From assembly GCA_024345305.1 (NCBI GenBank), contig BRON01000022.1, forward strand, positions 186,001 through 250,000: a DNA stretch of 64,000 bases, written 5' to 3'. The notes under the pieces were generated by a model. The model worked only from the letters and a program-made list of their open reading frames with translations. It did no database searches and was not told where the DNA came from. Below are positions 22,791 through 32,024 of the stretch, piece by piece. Within the stretch, counting starts at the first letter, position 1. Each line of letters opens with the position of its first letter. The position numbers were made by a program, and so were the translations under genes. This DNA is from Mrakia gelida (Eukaryota > Basidiomycota > Tremellomycetes > Cystofilobasidiales > Mrakiaceae).

Positions 22791-23276
22791 ATGTCCTCTT
22801 CATCTAAAGTCCCCGCGACAGCCGAATCAACAGGTTTCAAGCCTTCTCCACCCACTCTTCAGCTCTCTTCTTCAACCGGCTCACCCTCCAGCTCGTCCTC
22901 AGTCGCCCACCCTTCCACTCCCCCTGCTACACTTACTACTTCAGAATCACGCAACCAACCATCATGTCCATCTCTTCCCACTCGAACTGTCCTCCCGCAC
23001 GTCCCACATTTACCCACTCCGGTTCGCTACAAGGGCAAGATCTACTCCCCACCAGTTAGTGTTTACGATGTCAACCGGGCGACGTCGGGCCCGTACAAGG
23101 ACTTCCACCTTCCCAGCTCAACAAACCCTCCCTGGCAGATGGTAGAGCCTGGCGAGCATAGGTCTACGTTTGAGACACTGGTGGAGAGGCAGAGAGGAGC
23201 GAGGGAAGCTCAAGGTCATCACAAGACAGGGAAGACGGAGCAACCCTGCCAAAGAGCAGAAAAGGAAGGGAAATAA
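22791..23276 (+). CDS. hypothetical Ser/Pro-rich protein, unknown
   Basis: One open frame of 161 codons. The N-terminal half is Ser/Thr/Pro-rich (STGFKPSPPTLQLSSSTG). The C-terminal half is more structured: VRYKGKIYSPPVSVYDVNRA, then GPYKDFHLPSSTNPPWQMVE and FETLVERQRGAREAQ. No signal peptide or membrane segment. I know no family for it. The change from low-complexity to ordinary composition and the clean stop argue for a real gene, but a second long frame overlaps it. Confidence 0.45.
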   Translation: MSSSSKVPATAESTGFKPSPPTLQLSSSTGSPSSSSSVAHPSTPPATLTTSESRNQPSCPSLPTRTVLPHVPHLPTPVRYKGKIYSPPVSVYDVNRATSGPYKDFHLPSSTNPPWQMVEPGEHRSTFETLVERQRGAREAQGHHKTGKTEQPCQRAEKEGK

Positions 23277-23749
23277 TCGTCGGCGGAAGAGGGGTCACGA
23301 AAGGAACGAATAGGGGTACAAACAGGGAAGGGAGCGGAGAGGGATGGATCGGCTGGGCTTTGGGGTGGGAAACGAGATGAGGAAGCAGGGGACAGGGAGC
23401 GGGTTCCGGAGAGGTGGAGTTGGGTCTCGGAGAGGTTGGTGGACGACGAGTTGAAGAGAGTGTAGAGGCCTGGGTTTGGGGAAGGATCAGCAATGGAGTG
23501 GCACGAGACGAATGGATGGTGAGGAGGTTATGAGTAGCCTGCCTCTTCCTTGGCTGTCGCTTCGTGACTCCTGTCGCTGTCGCTTTAAGGTTATGCTCCT
23601 TCCGCGTCCTTGTAATGTTTGTTTATTGCTAGCATTCACGAACCGCTATACTTATCCATGTCTTTGGACCCCCACCGGCTGCGAGGAAAGACGGACTAAG
23701 AACAGAAAAATAGTGTGAGTGAAGGGCCCTGAGGAAGCGAGCTGCATCC

Positions 23750-24145
23750 ACGGGACGAGTTCCGAAGCAGCCGCCCGGCCTTTTTGCGGAGGAGAGACTG
23801 AGTGGGAAGGTGAAGCAGAAGAAGAGAAAACGACAGCCTGTCGTTTTCATCCTTCCTAAAAAGCGCTTGGAAGGCTGGATGGAAGCGTGAGTATTTGGTA
23901 TCGACTTCTTGAGTCTCACCAAGTCCTGGATCTTGCTGACTGGTCCGTTTTGTACATACTGGGCTGTTCAGCAGCTGCTCATGGATTCGATCCTTCTCGT
24001 TGGAAAGTTAGTTCGCAGGAGTGTTAAGTTGAGATGAAGGATCGATAAACGACAGCCTGTCGTTTTTTTTTTTAGTGGAAAGAAAGAGAGAAGTGGGGTC
24101 GAAAGTAATATGGACATCAATATCACCTTGATATGGATTCAGGAC
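23750..24145 (-). repeat. dispersed palindrome repeat, copy B (inverted)
   Basis: Inverted match to 13150-13460, with palindromes at 23826-23846 and 24048-24067. The order of shared words is kept, with about 60 bases replaced between the two palindromes. Together with copy A it brackets about 10 kb. Confidence 0.75.
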
Positions 24146-24289
24146 TCTCCCATACCCTACATCTGACCCTAGAATCGTCCAGATCTCCACCACTCGTGAT
24201 GGGATCCGGATGACTGGGACAATAAACACCTTTCCCTTCCAAGCGGGAGGGGGAGAAACGAAAGTCTTTCGGCCCATTCTGTTCAAATC

Positions 24290-24930
24290 CACAAAGGGTC
24301 TACTTGGAAGCAGACAGAAGATACTTGCAGTACCTGCTGCTCATCTCTGAAGGAGAGACAAGGGGGGAGACGAGAGAGAAAGCCCGGAGACGGCAAGACG
24401 CGACGGAAATGAGGACGAGTAACGCAATTTCTTCTCTTGTACGTTCGCTTCCTCTCCGACACACCTCCTTGCCGCGGTCGGACGAACTTTACCTCTATAT
24501 CTCCCTCCAACTTCTCAACCCCACGAAGGGAAAGGAGAAGCTCACCCTGTGAACTACTTTTTGTCGACTCTCCTTTTTGGGTCGACAGGAGCATCTAGAT
24601 GAACCGTGTAGAAGTGGGACGCAGAGGGGCAGACGGCTATGTCGAGATCGACAAGAAGTCTGAGCTAAAGGAGGAGCAGGAATGTGATATCATCGAAGGA
24701 CGCGACGAGAGGTGCGAGGTGAGGGGAGGTTCCGTCAAAGTAAAAAGGCGCTCGCTCCTTCGTCCAATTCTTTGGTCTGCCAGGAGGCGAAGAGGATAAA
24801 GGATGAGCTTTGAGCTCTTTAAGGAGCTGGAAGCAAGTCTGAAGAAAGAGAAACGGCAATGAAGTGGAGGAAGGAAGAACGAAGCTCACCTCGTGTGCTT
24901 CTCGCCTGTGAGCTCGTCTCGTGCCGTCCA
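24290..24930 (-). pseudogene. relic of a Fot1/pogo-type transposase
   Basis: The - strand matches the 3' half of the transposase at 30184-31961. The intron is alike (VSFVLPSSTSLPFLFLQ against MSFVLPSSPSLPFLFLQ if read through), as are FYFDGTSPHLAPLV (DDE catalytic region 'FDGxxSH') and the WMLLSTQKGEST region. Frames are broken throughout and the 5' half is absent. It abuts the 5'-truncated P450. Confidence 0.6.
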
Positions 24931-24988
24931 CTTCTTTCTCTCTTTACCCACTGACTGTATTGCAAACTCTCTCTCCCCCTCCCTCTAC

Positions 24989-25839
24989 CGCCTATCAGAC
25001 CTACGACGACTTCCCTCGATTGACGTTCGCTCTCGCCGCTTTTTTCGAGACGCTCGATTAGATCCCTTTCTCTCCGCTCGTCCACCAAGGCCCCACGACG
25101 ACTGACTCCCTCCCACTCTGTTTCTCTGTCTCCAGGTTCTTTTCGCCAGTCGCTCCGATCCCTAAGACCACCCGTGCGTCTGATTCTTCCCGTCGATGTC
25201 GAGAAGTCGAAGCTGATCCGCGTCCCGTCTCTCTTCTTGGTTCAACGCAGAGGAGGACACCACCCTCATTTTCAGCACCATTCATGATGAGAACGGAAAC
25301 ACTTCGACCGATACTATCCTCATTCCAAGGGCAGCGATCTCCTCATCGACTCGACAGCTCTTCATCACGATCGTTGGTTCAACTCTTTCCCCTCCCCTTT
25401 TCCCTTTCGCAAAACTGACTGAAGTTCTCACTCTATTCTATAATAGGCATCTGCTGACAAACCCTTCCAAGTTTGACCCCAGTCGATTCCTCCAGGACTA
25501 CAACAAGGACGCGTTCGTCGGGTGAGTCGACTGATTGATCTGCCTTCCTCCTCTCTCTTACTGTACTTCTCGCTTCCGAGCTGACTCTTGTCTCTTCTCC
25601 TCTCAATACTCGAACACATCAGCTTCTCTCAAGGTCCCCGAGGCTGCGCCGGTCGTCGTTTCACCGAGATCGAAGCAGTCTGCGCCGTCGCTCTCTTTGT
25701 CAAGAACTTCGAGATCGTCGCTGTTCCTCGTCCAGGAGAGACGAAGGAAGCGATGGGTGCGAGGTTGATCAAGTCGAGGAGGATTTTGACGCTTATGCCT
25801 CTTTCGGATATGGAGCTGGTTTTGAGGAGGAGGGGTTAG
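24989..25839 (+). pseudogene. cytochrome P450, C-terminal part only, frameshifted
   Basis: P450s are haem-thiolate monooxygenases. Spliced exons show YDDFPRLTFALAAFFETL (ExxR helix K, where one missing C at about 25057 turns ETLRL into a stop), VAPIPKTTRASDSS, EDTTLIFSTIHDENG, DTILIP, then after a one-base loss at about 25328 KGSDLLIDSTALHHDR, NPSKFDPSRFLQDYNKDAF and the haem-binding FSQGPRGCAGRRF with the ligand Cys, ending MELVLRRRG at 25839. The last intron (25521-25621) is canonical. Nothing upstream of helix K is present; the relic transposase begins there. The pieces add up to about 200 of the usual 500 residues. A dead fragment with certain family. Confidence 0.8.
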
Positions 25840-26030
25840 ATAGGTTTGGAAGACGAGAGCTGGGATCGAGAGGGAGACGCGTCGTTGGAACTTGAAGGTC
25901 GAGAGCTCGAGATGAGCTTGAGCTTTTCTCGAACCTCGTTCCACGACGGGAGCGGCAAGACGGTACTCCTAGAGCTTGTAGCAAAGATGGTCGCATAGCA
26001 GAGAGAACAGCAAATCGAAAAGCCTGCGCG

Positions 26031-27181
26031 TCACCTCGTCGATCTCCTCAAAACAATCTCGTACCTCCCTCTCCCCTTCTCCTTCACCAACCTCTCCACC
26101 GCCCCCTTCAGAATCTCCTCGTCCTCCTCCTCGCTCACAATAATCTTCACCCCACCCTCCTGAATTCCCTCCGTCTCCCTCACTCCGCTCTCCTCCAACC
26201 ATTTCACCCAGCCCTCCCAACACTCTCCCACCTCTCCCTCTTCTCCAACCCAGTCGTCAAACCCCTCCCTCGCGTCCCTTCGCATATCAAACACCACCCC
26301 AGGTATTCTCCCCATGTTGAAACTCCCCAGGAAGGGCAACAACACCAGCCCTCTCTGTCCAGCGAACGGAGGCGCGGAGATCCCAACTCCCTCGAAAACG
26401 ACCTCCTCGACCCTGTTGAACGTTCCAAAGACGAAGTCCAGCTCGCCGTGAGTCCGATATAGCAGGTTGTAGTGTAGGTCGAGATGGAAGAAGATCTCGG
26501 GAAGAGGACCCTTGGTGAAGACGAGGCGGCGTGGGTTGAGGTAGGGGAGGTAGGGTCCGAGGGCGGCGTGGATGATGCGGGCGGAGCGGGGGGAGGCGAA
26601 GGTCAGGGAGGCGAGGGGAATGGGACTGGAGAGGGCGAGCACACGGGCAAAGGGAATGATGGGTTTGGGGAAGCTGGCGTCGAAGAAGCTGTCGGAGAGA
26701 GTGATGCGAAGCTGGAGGAGGAGGGAGGGTCCGAGGTGAGGTCGAAGGCGGCTCGTTGAAGGGATGAGGGTGGGCTGGAGGGTCGAATATGAGAGGCACA
26801 TATGAGCTTTGGAGATACACAAAAGGGAGGATATGTTTCAGTCGAGACCTTGAACGTACAGCTCCAAAGAAGAGGTCGAGACGCGTGGAGGGACCTTCGA
26901 GGTCGACGGTTGAATAGAGATTCGGCCCAGCAGCCTGGAGAACGGAGAAAGAGACGAGGCACAGGTTGATTAAGGTTACTGCATTTTCTACCTCCTTGAC
27001 GATCGCGTCGATGATATCCCAAGGGATATGCTGGGAGATGGGAGAGAGCTGGAAGAAAGAAGGGGTTAGCGAGGGAGGAGGAGTGTGAGCTCGAGTCGAT
27101 TCGGACTCTGTTCTTCCTCGTTGCCAGAGAGAGGAGACTCACATCGTTCGAGGCATCGATATCGAGTGGATTGGCTACCAT
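26031..27181 (-). CDS. F-box-like protein, one uncertain junction
   Basis: Start at 27181 (MVANPLDIDASND), then exons beginning LSPISQHIPWDIIDAIVKE (F-box-like) and AAGPNLYSTVDLEGPSTRLD. After an intron around 26850 comes one long frame of about 260 codons: LLLQLRITLSDSFFDASFPK, IIPFARVLALSSPIPLASLT, HGELDFVFGTFNRVEEVVFE, VLLPFLGSFNMGRIPGVVFD, and an acidic tail with VKIIVSEEEDEEILKGAVER. The stop is at 26031. The phase across the 26850 intron does not fit the long frame without an indel, so it may be broken there. This is the best preserved of the six or more F-box-like loci and probably the most useful family reference. Confidence 0.55.
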
Positions 27182-27902
27182 CTCGTCGGAAGGAGGATCG
27201 AGAAGGAAGCTGGGAAGCAGGAGGAAAAGGAGGAGGAGATGACGGTCGAGCGACTCAAGGAGGAAAGTGAAACGAGCCGGACTCTTGCCTCGCTCTCCCT
27301 CGGCCTCAAATTTACGGACCTGGATTTCTTAATAGCAGACTTTACCGATTCAACATTACGACTCTGGAAGTGCTCTATGTTTTTACCCTCTTAAAAGCGA
27401 ATTTAAGAGACCGAAGGCGAGGACTTACTCAAGAGTTGCTCTGAACTTCGACTCCCTTCTTCCACGTCTTTACTCTCGCAAACCGAACCAGGATGTCTAC
27501 AGGAGCAGCTCTGCTACAAGGATGGACAATACAATGGTACGTTTACTTTCCTCCCGCTCGTATCGTAGTAGGAGCCTCTATAGAAGCTCGAGCTGAACCA
27601 TGTTGTCCTCGTCTCGCTCCATCTCCCTCCCTCCGTTCTCGTTCCTTTCCCTCCCTCGTCGCCTTTTCGACCCATGTGTTCTCAAGGGATGAGGCTGGAA
27701 CCCCTTTCTACATCAGTGAGTACAAACCGCTCTTAGCATCACTTCGCTGTTTGGATTCGCGATCTTGGGACGGGCTGGTTTGACCAAGAGCAAGGAAGGA
27801 GGGAGGCGAGGGAGCCCGAGCTGGCCAGCTCAACCGCCCAAACAGACAAACTACCTCTCGTGTATACGAGGTCATATCTACGAACCTCGCTAGGTCAGGA
27901 GC

Positions 27903-29883
27903 ATGTCATTGAGCTCTCAACGCCTCTGTCGAACTCTTTACGAGCTCAAAGACGGACGATGCGATGGGTTCGCTGGCTCCCTTCCCTCCCTCCTCCCTCT
28001 CGTCACTCCGATCCTCCCTCCGTCCCACACATCTTTTGCTGCTCTTTTCGCGCTCAACGAGTACCTCTTACTGACCGCTATCGCTGTTCTTTCGTGCTCC
28101 TCTCTTCTCTCAGGTCCTCAAGGTCAATCTCAGTGCGACCACCCTTCTCGAACAGCCGACTCGTCTGTTCCTCCCCTCCCTCAAGACGCCAACTTCCCTC
28201 AGACCTCCCCACCCACAACCTCATCCTCCCACAACCCAAAAAGGCGTCAATACGCAGCAGCTCAGGCAGCCTACGTCAACACCAACGGCCCAGGAGGTTC
28301 CTTCGACCCTTCCATCCCTGATCCGGCAGCAGGAGGAGCTCCAGCTGAGCTCTTCACGCCTGGTTACGGAGAAGAACCTCAGCAGCCGGCCGACTACGCT
28401 CCTGGAGCTACCGGAGGTCAGCGACCAGCCTACGGACAGCAGCAGCAGCAGCCTACGGGGTACGCTGGAGGAGCTCAGGGTGAAGTGAACCAGCTCGCAG
28501 GACAGTTCGGTCAGATGGGTGACCAGGAGGAGGAGAGGACCTCAATGTGAGCTTGCTGTCTTCGCTGGGCTGCAGAAATGAAGGTCTAAGGGTAGCTGAC
28601 TAACTTCTTCATCACTCAACCCTGCCTCTCTAGTACCCTATACATATCGTCAACCTCGTCGGAATGCAGCCTGACGTTCGAGTTCTCGAGGACGCTCCTC
28701 CTTCCATTCGACTTCCTTCCAACGTTCGTCCTTCCCTCCACCTTCTTCGACTCATCCCACAGCTTCATCCCTCTCTCCTTGGACTTAGGAGACGACTGGG
28801 ACCCTGCCGAAACGTAAGCTAACCTCGCCTCTTCGTCCTCCCTTGTTCGTTCGATCCCCTCAGGCCACCGTCACTCCCAGTCCGACCGCCATCCCCGACC
28901 CTTCCTACATGAGATCCACGATCAACGCCGTCCCTTCCACTCACAGCGTTCTCCTTCGGTCTCATCATCACACCTTACCGTTCGCTCAAGGAAGGAGACG
29001 TTCGTCCTTTCATCGCTCCTCCTTCCTCCTCCTTCTCGCTCGATCGATCACCTCGAGCTCACTCGTCGCGTCTCGTTCTCCTTCCTTTCGCTTCTGCAGC
29101 CCGAGGTGCCAGTCGTCAAGGATACCGTCATCGCTCGATGCAGGAGATGTCGATCGTACATCCACCCTTACGTTACGTTCATCGAGGGAGGAAACCGATG
29201 GAAGTGCACGATGTGCAACCTCTCGAACGAGGTCCCTCAGCTCTTCGACTGGAACCAGGAGACCAACCACCCTGCCGACAGGTCCCAGAGGGCTGAGTTC
29301 AACAGCAGTGTTGTCGAGTTCGTCGCTCCTACAGAGTACATGGCGAGTTCGAGTTCGAAGTCGTTCGATGATCGGCGCGAAGGGAGTTGAGCTTACGAGG
29401 TCGTTTGAACTGACCATGATTCTACTTGCCCGTCCTGCTGGGACGTAGGTTCGACCTCCTCAACCTCCGTGCTACGTCTTCCTGATTGATTGTTCCGAGG
29501 CTGCCGTCAAGACTGGTTCGTTTTCGCTCTCGTTGGACCTGGATCGAGCTTAGCCCACCGTCTTCTTCGCTCACGATCCCTCCTATCTTCTTCACCAACA
29601 GGGATGCTCGCTACCGCTGCTCGAACCATCCTCGAATCCCTCCACCGACTCCCCAATGACGATGGTCGAACCAAGATCGCTCTCATCGCCGTCGACAACG
29701 ATGCTCGTCGTTTCCGACCTCGAGGACGTCTTCCTTCCCAAACCCTCCGATCTCCTCGTCAACATCGTCGAGGCTCGTCCTGCGATCGAGAGCATGCTCA
29801 AGAGGCTCAGCGACATGTTCAAAGATACCTACGTCACGGGAAGTGCTCTCGGAGCTGGTTTGCAAGCCGCCTTCAAGCTCGTG
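27903..29883 (+). pseudogene. SEC24: SEC24 (COPII coat cargo adaptor), 5' portion, decayed and truncated
   Basis: Sec24 pairs with Sec23 in the COPII inner coat and selects cargo at ER exit sites. Visible segments in order: Gln/Pro-rich N-terminus (RQYAAAQAAYVNTNGPGGSF, a run of six Gln), [51 protein letters not shown], the zinc ribbon [14 protein letters not shown]...[16 protein letters not shown], then trunk strands [44 protein letters not shown] and [12 protein letters not shown]. Compared with the family, residues are deleted (with frame loss) before ITPY and between AVDN and MLVV. Reading ends at FKLV (29883), where transposon-like sequence starts; the gelsolin-like C-terminal half is absent. 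The start is uncertain: 27903 is the first in-frame ATG, and an acceptor at 28113 is an alternative. As SEC24 is normally essential, an intact copy should exist elsewhere. Confidence 0.75.
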
Positions 29884-30183
29884 GTACAGGCCCAGTCACA
29901 GAAACGGGCCACAAAACTTGTCCTTTTGAACGCGCTTGATCTCGCTCAGATTTGAACTTGAGGATCCCACTTTCTGATCATCGCTATTCGATAGGTAGAA
30001 GAGCTCAGAAAAAGTTTCAGACCCGCGAAAAATTGTCTCTTCTTCAACGGGCAAGACTTCTCTCAGACGCGTCATTTCTGGACGGCCGCTGACCGAGGCT
30101 GATTTGGCGGAGAAACGGGCCACCTTCCATCTCGTTTTTCTTTCTTGTTTCGACCTCTCTCCATCCACCCACCCCCCCCCTAA

Positions 30184-31961
30184 ATGCTCCCCAGACCTCT
30201 TCGACTCTTTCCTCTGCCCGGTCCCAACTACCGAGGTCAAGGAGCAATCTCCAAAGCAAAATACAAAGCTCATGCGGACGATCCAGTCGGACGCGAGATC
30301 AGAATCAAGACCGCTCTCGAGGCTTTCGATGATCCTACCGACGCGAGAAGTTTTCGTCGTCTCTCGTCGGACTACCATGTCAAACGTACGACTCTCCAGC
30401 ATCGCCGAGACGGAGCGAAGCCTCACAACAAGGCTCACGGACCGGCTAAGGCTCACGGACCGGCTCAGTATCTCACGAACTCGCAGGAGGCTGGACTGGA
30501 GGAGCTCCTTCGAGACGTCGAACATCTCAACTGGAACGTCTCCCCCCCAGTCATCAGAGAGATCGCTTATGGGGAAGCCTGGCTCGACTCGTCCTGGACT
30601 TCACTGGGTCCATCGCTTCGCTCGACGGTTCAGGAAGACGGTAACCATGGGGAAGGGGAAGCTCGAGGCGAAGGAGCGACACGCTGCGAAGGATCCTCCA
30701 ACCGTCATCAAGTTCTTGGAGGATGTGAGTTCTCACCTTCTTATCGTGTAAAAGGACGTATGAGGAGCACCTCTCCAGCTTTTGAACGGTTCTAGTTCCG
30801 TGCTCTCTGTAGGAGGAGGCCAAGAAAACAAGTCGAGTCGAACGAGCTGACCTTCGGCTTCCTTCCTTCTCCTCCTCTCTTCTCTCAGGTCGCTGCCGTC
30901 GTCGCCAAGAAGGCCATCAAGAGGGAGAACGTCTGGACGATGGACGAGAAGGGCTTCATGCTCGGTCTGTCGAAGTCAAAGACACTCTTGATGTGGAGAG
31001 ACCCGTCGAAGAGGTCGGAGTAGAAGAGGACACCCAAGCAGGTTCAAGGTGAGTTGAGCTTCGTTTCCTTCCCTCTCCTCCCTTCCCTCTGCTCCTCACC
31101 TTTCGCACGTTCATCAAGCTTACGACATCTTCTTCCCAACTGACCCTTTATTTTTTCATCTTCCGACTCTACAGACGGAACTCGTAACCGTCGTCGAATG
31201 CGTCTCTGCCGCCGGAGCATCCATCGAGCCTCTCATCATCATGAAGGGGAAGTACCTACACTTCGGATGGGTCAGACACTCAATCCTTCCGACTAGTATT
31301 GGATCGCGCTACGGAGAAGGGTTACATCAACTCAGAGGTAGCTCTGGAGTGGATGGTGCACTTTGAGGAGCTCACGGGGTGAGCTTCGTTCTTCCTTCCT
31401 CCCCTTCGTTGCCGTTTCTCTTCCTTCAGCCTTGCTTCCAGCTCTTCAAAGAGCTCAATGCTGAATCCTTACTCTCTTCGCCTCCTCATAGACCAAAGGT
31501 TTCCAACGGAGGAGCGTCTTCTCTACTTCGACGGAGCCACCTCACCTCGCACCCCTCGTCATCTCCTACGCCTTCAACCATGGGATCACCATCGCCAACA
31601 CCCCCCCACAGCTCGGACTTCCCCTCCGCTCTCGACGTCGCCGTCTTCTCCCCCGCCGCCCACTTCTACACGGTTCACCTGGATGCTCATGTCGATGGAG
31701 GAGGGAGAGTCAACAAGAAGGCGTTCACAGGGTGAGCTCGTACTTTCCCTTCTTTGACCTTTCTTCGTCTTGCTCACCTCTTCGTTTTTCCTACCTCCCA
31801 GGATCCTCGCCGCGGCTCGCAAAGACTACATCAAACCCAAGACCGTCATTACAGGCTTCAGGAAGGAAATCTGGCCTATCGTTCCCTCAGCGATCCCCTT
31901 CGTCAAGGAGTATCTCGACGCGGAGGAGCGACGTCGACTCGATTCTCCCTCCACGCGTTGA
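30184..31961 (+). pseudogene. Fot1/pogo-like DDE transposase, partly decayed
   Basis: Cut-and-paste transposase of the Tc1/mariner-pogo group. N-terminal DNA-binding part: ALEAFDDPTDARSFRRLSSD, YHVKRTTLQHRRDG (HTH), LTNSQEAGLEELLRDVEHLN and RPGLHWVHRFARRF (CENP-B-type HTH). DDE part: NVWTMDEKGFMLGLSKSKTL (first Asp), TELVTVVECVSAAGASIEPL, YFDGATSHLAPL (second Asp) and DFPSALDVAVFSPAAHFY, ending VKEYLDAEERRRLDSPSTR at 31961. Introns at about 30727-30889 and 31735-31801. Lesions: an extra G in a G run near 30570, a stop at 31021, and inconsistent phases near 31500. I could not define inverted terminal repeats; AGAAACGGGCCAC occurs at about 29897 and again at about 30111. It lies directly after the truncated SEC24. 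Confidence 0.65.
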
Positions 31962-32024
31962 TATGTACGCGACTTTTTTTTTTTTTTTTTTCTTGGTCTT
32001 CTCGAGCGCGTGCTCTTCTTAGTT

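Noticed and set aside
2547..29883. Sequencing error as the sole cause of the frameshifts
   Set aside because: Several lie in short homopolymers, so some may be errors. But stops, missing halves and multi-residue deletions also occur, and the long copia and helicase frames are nearly error-free.
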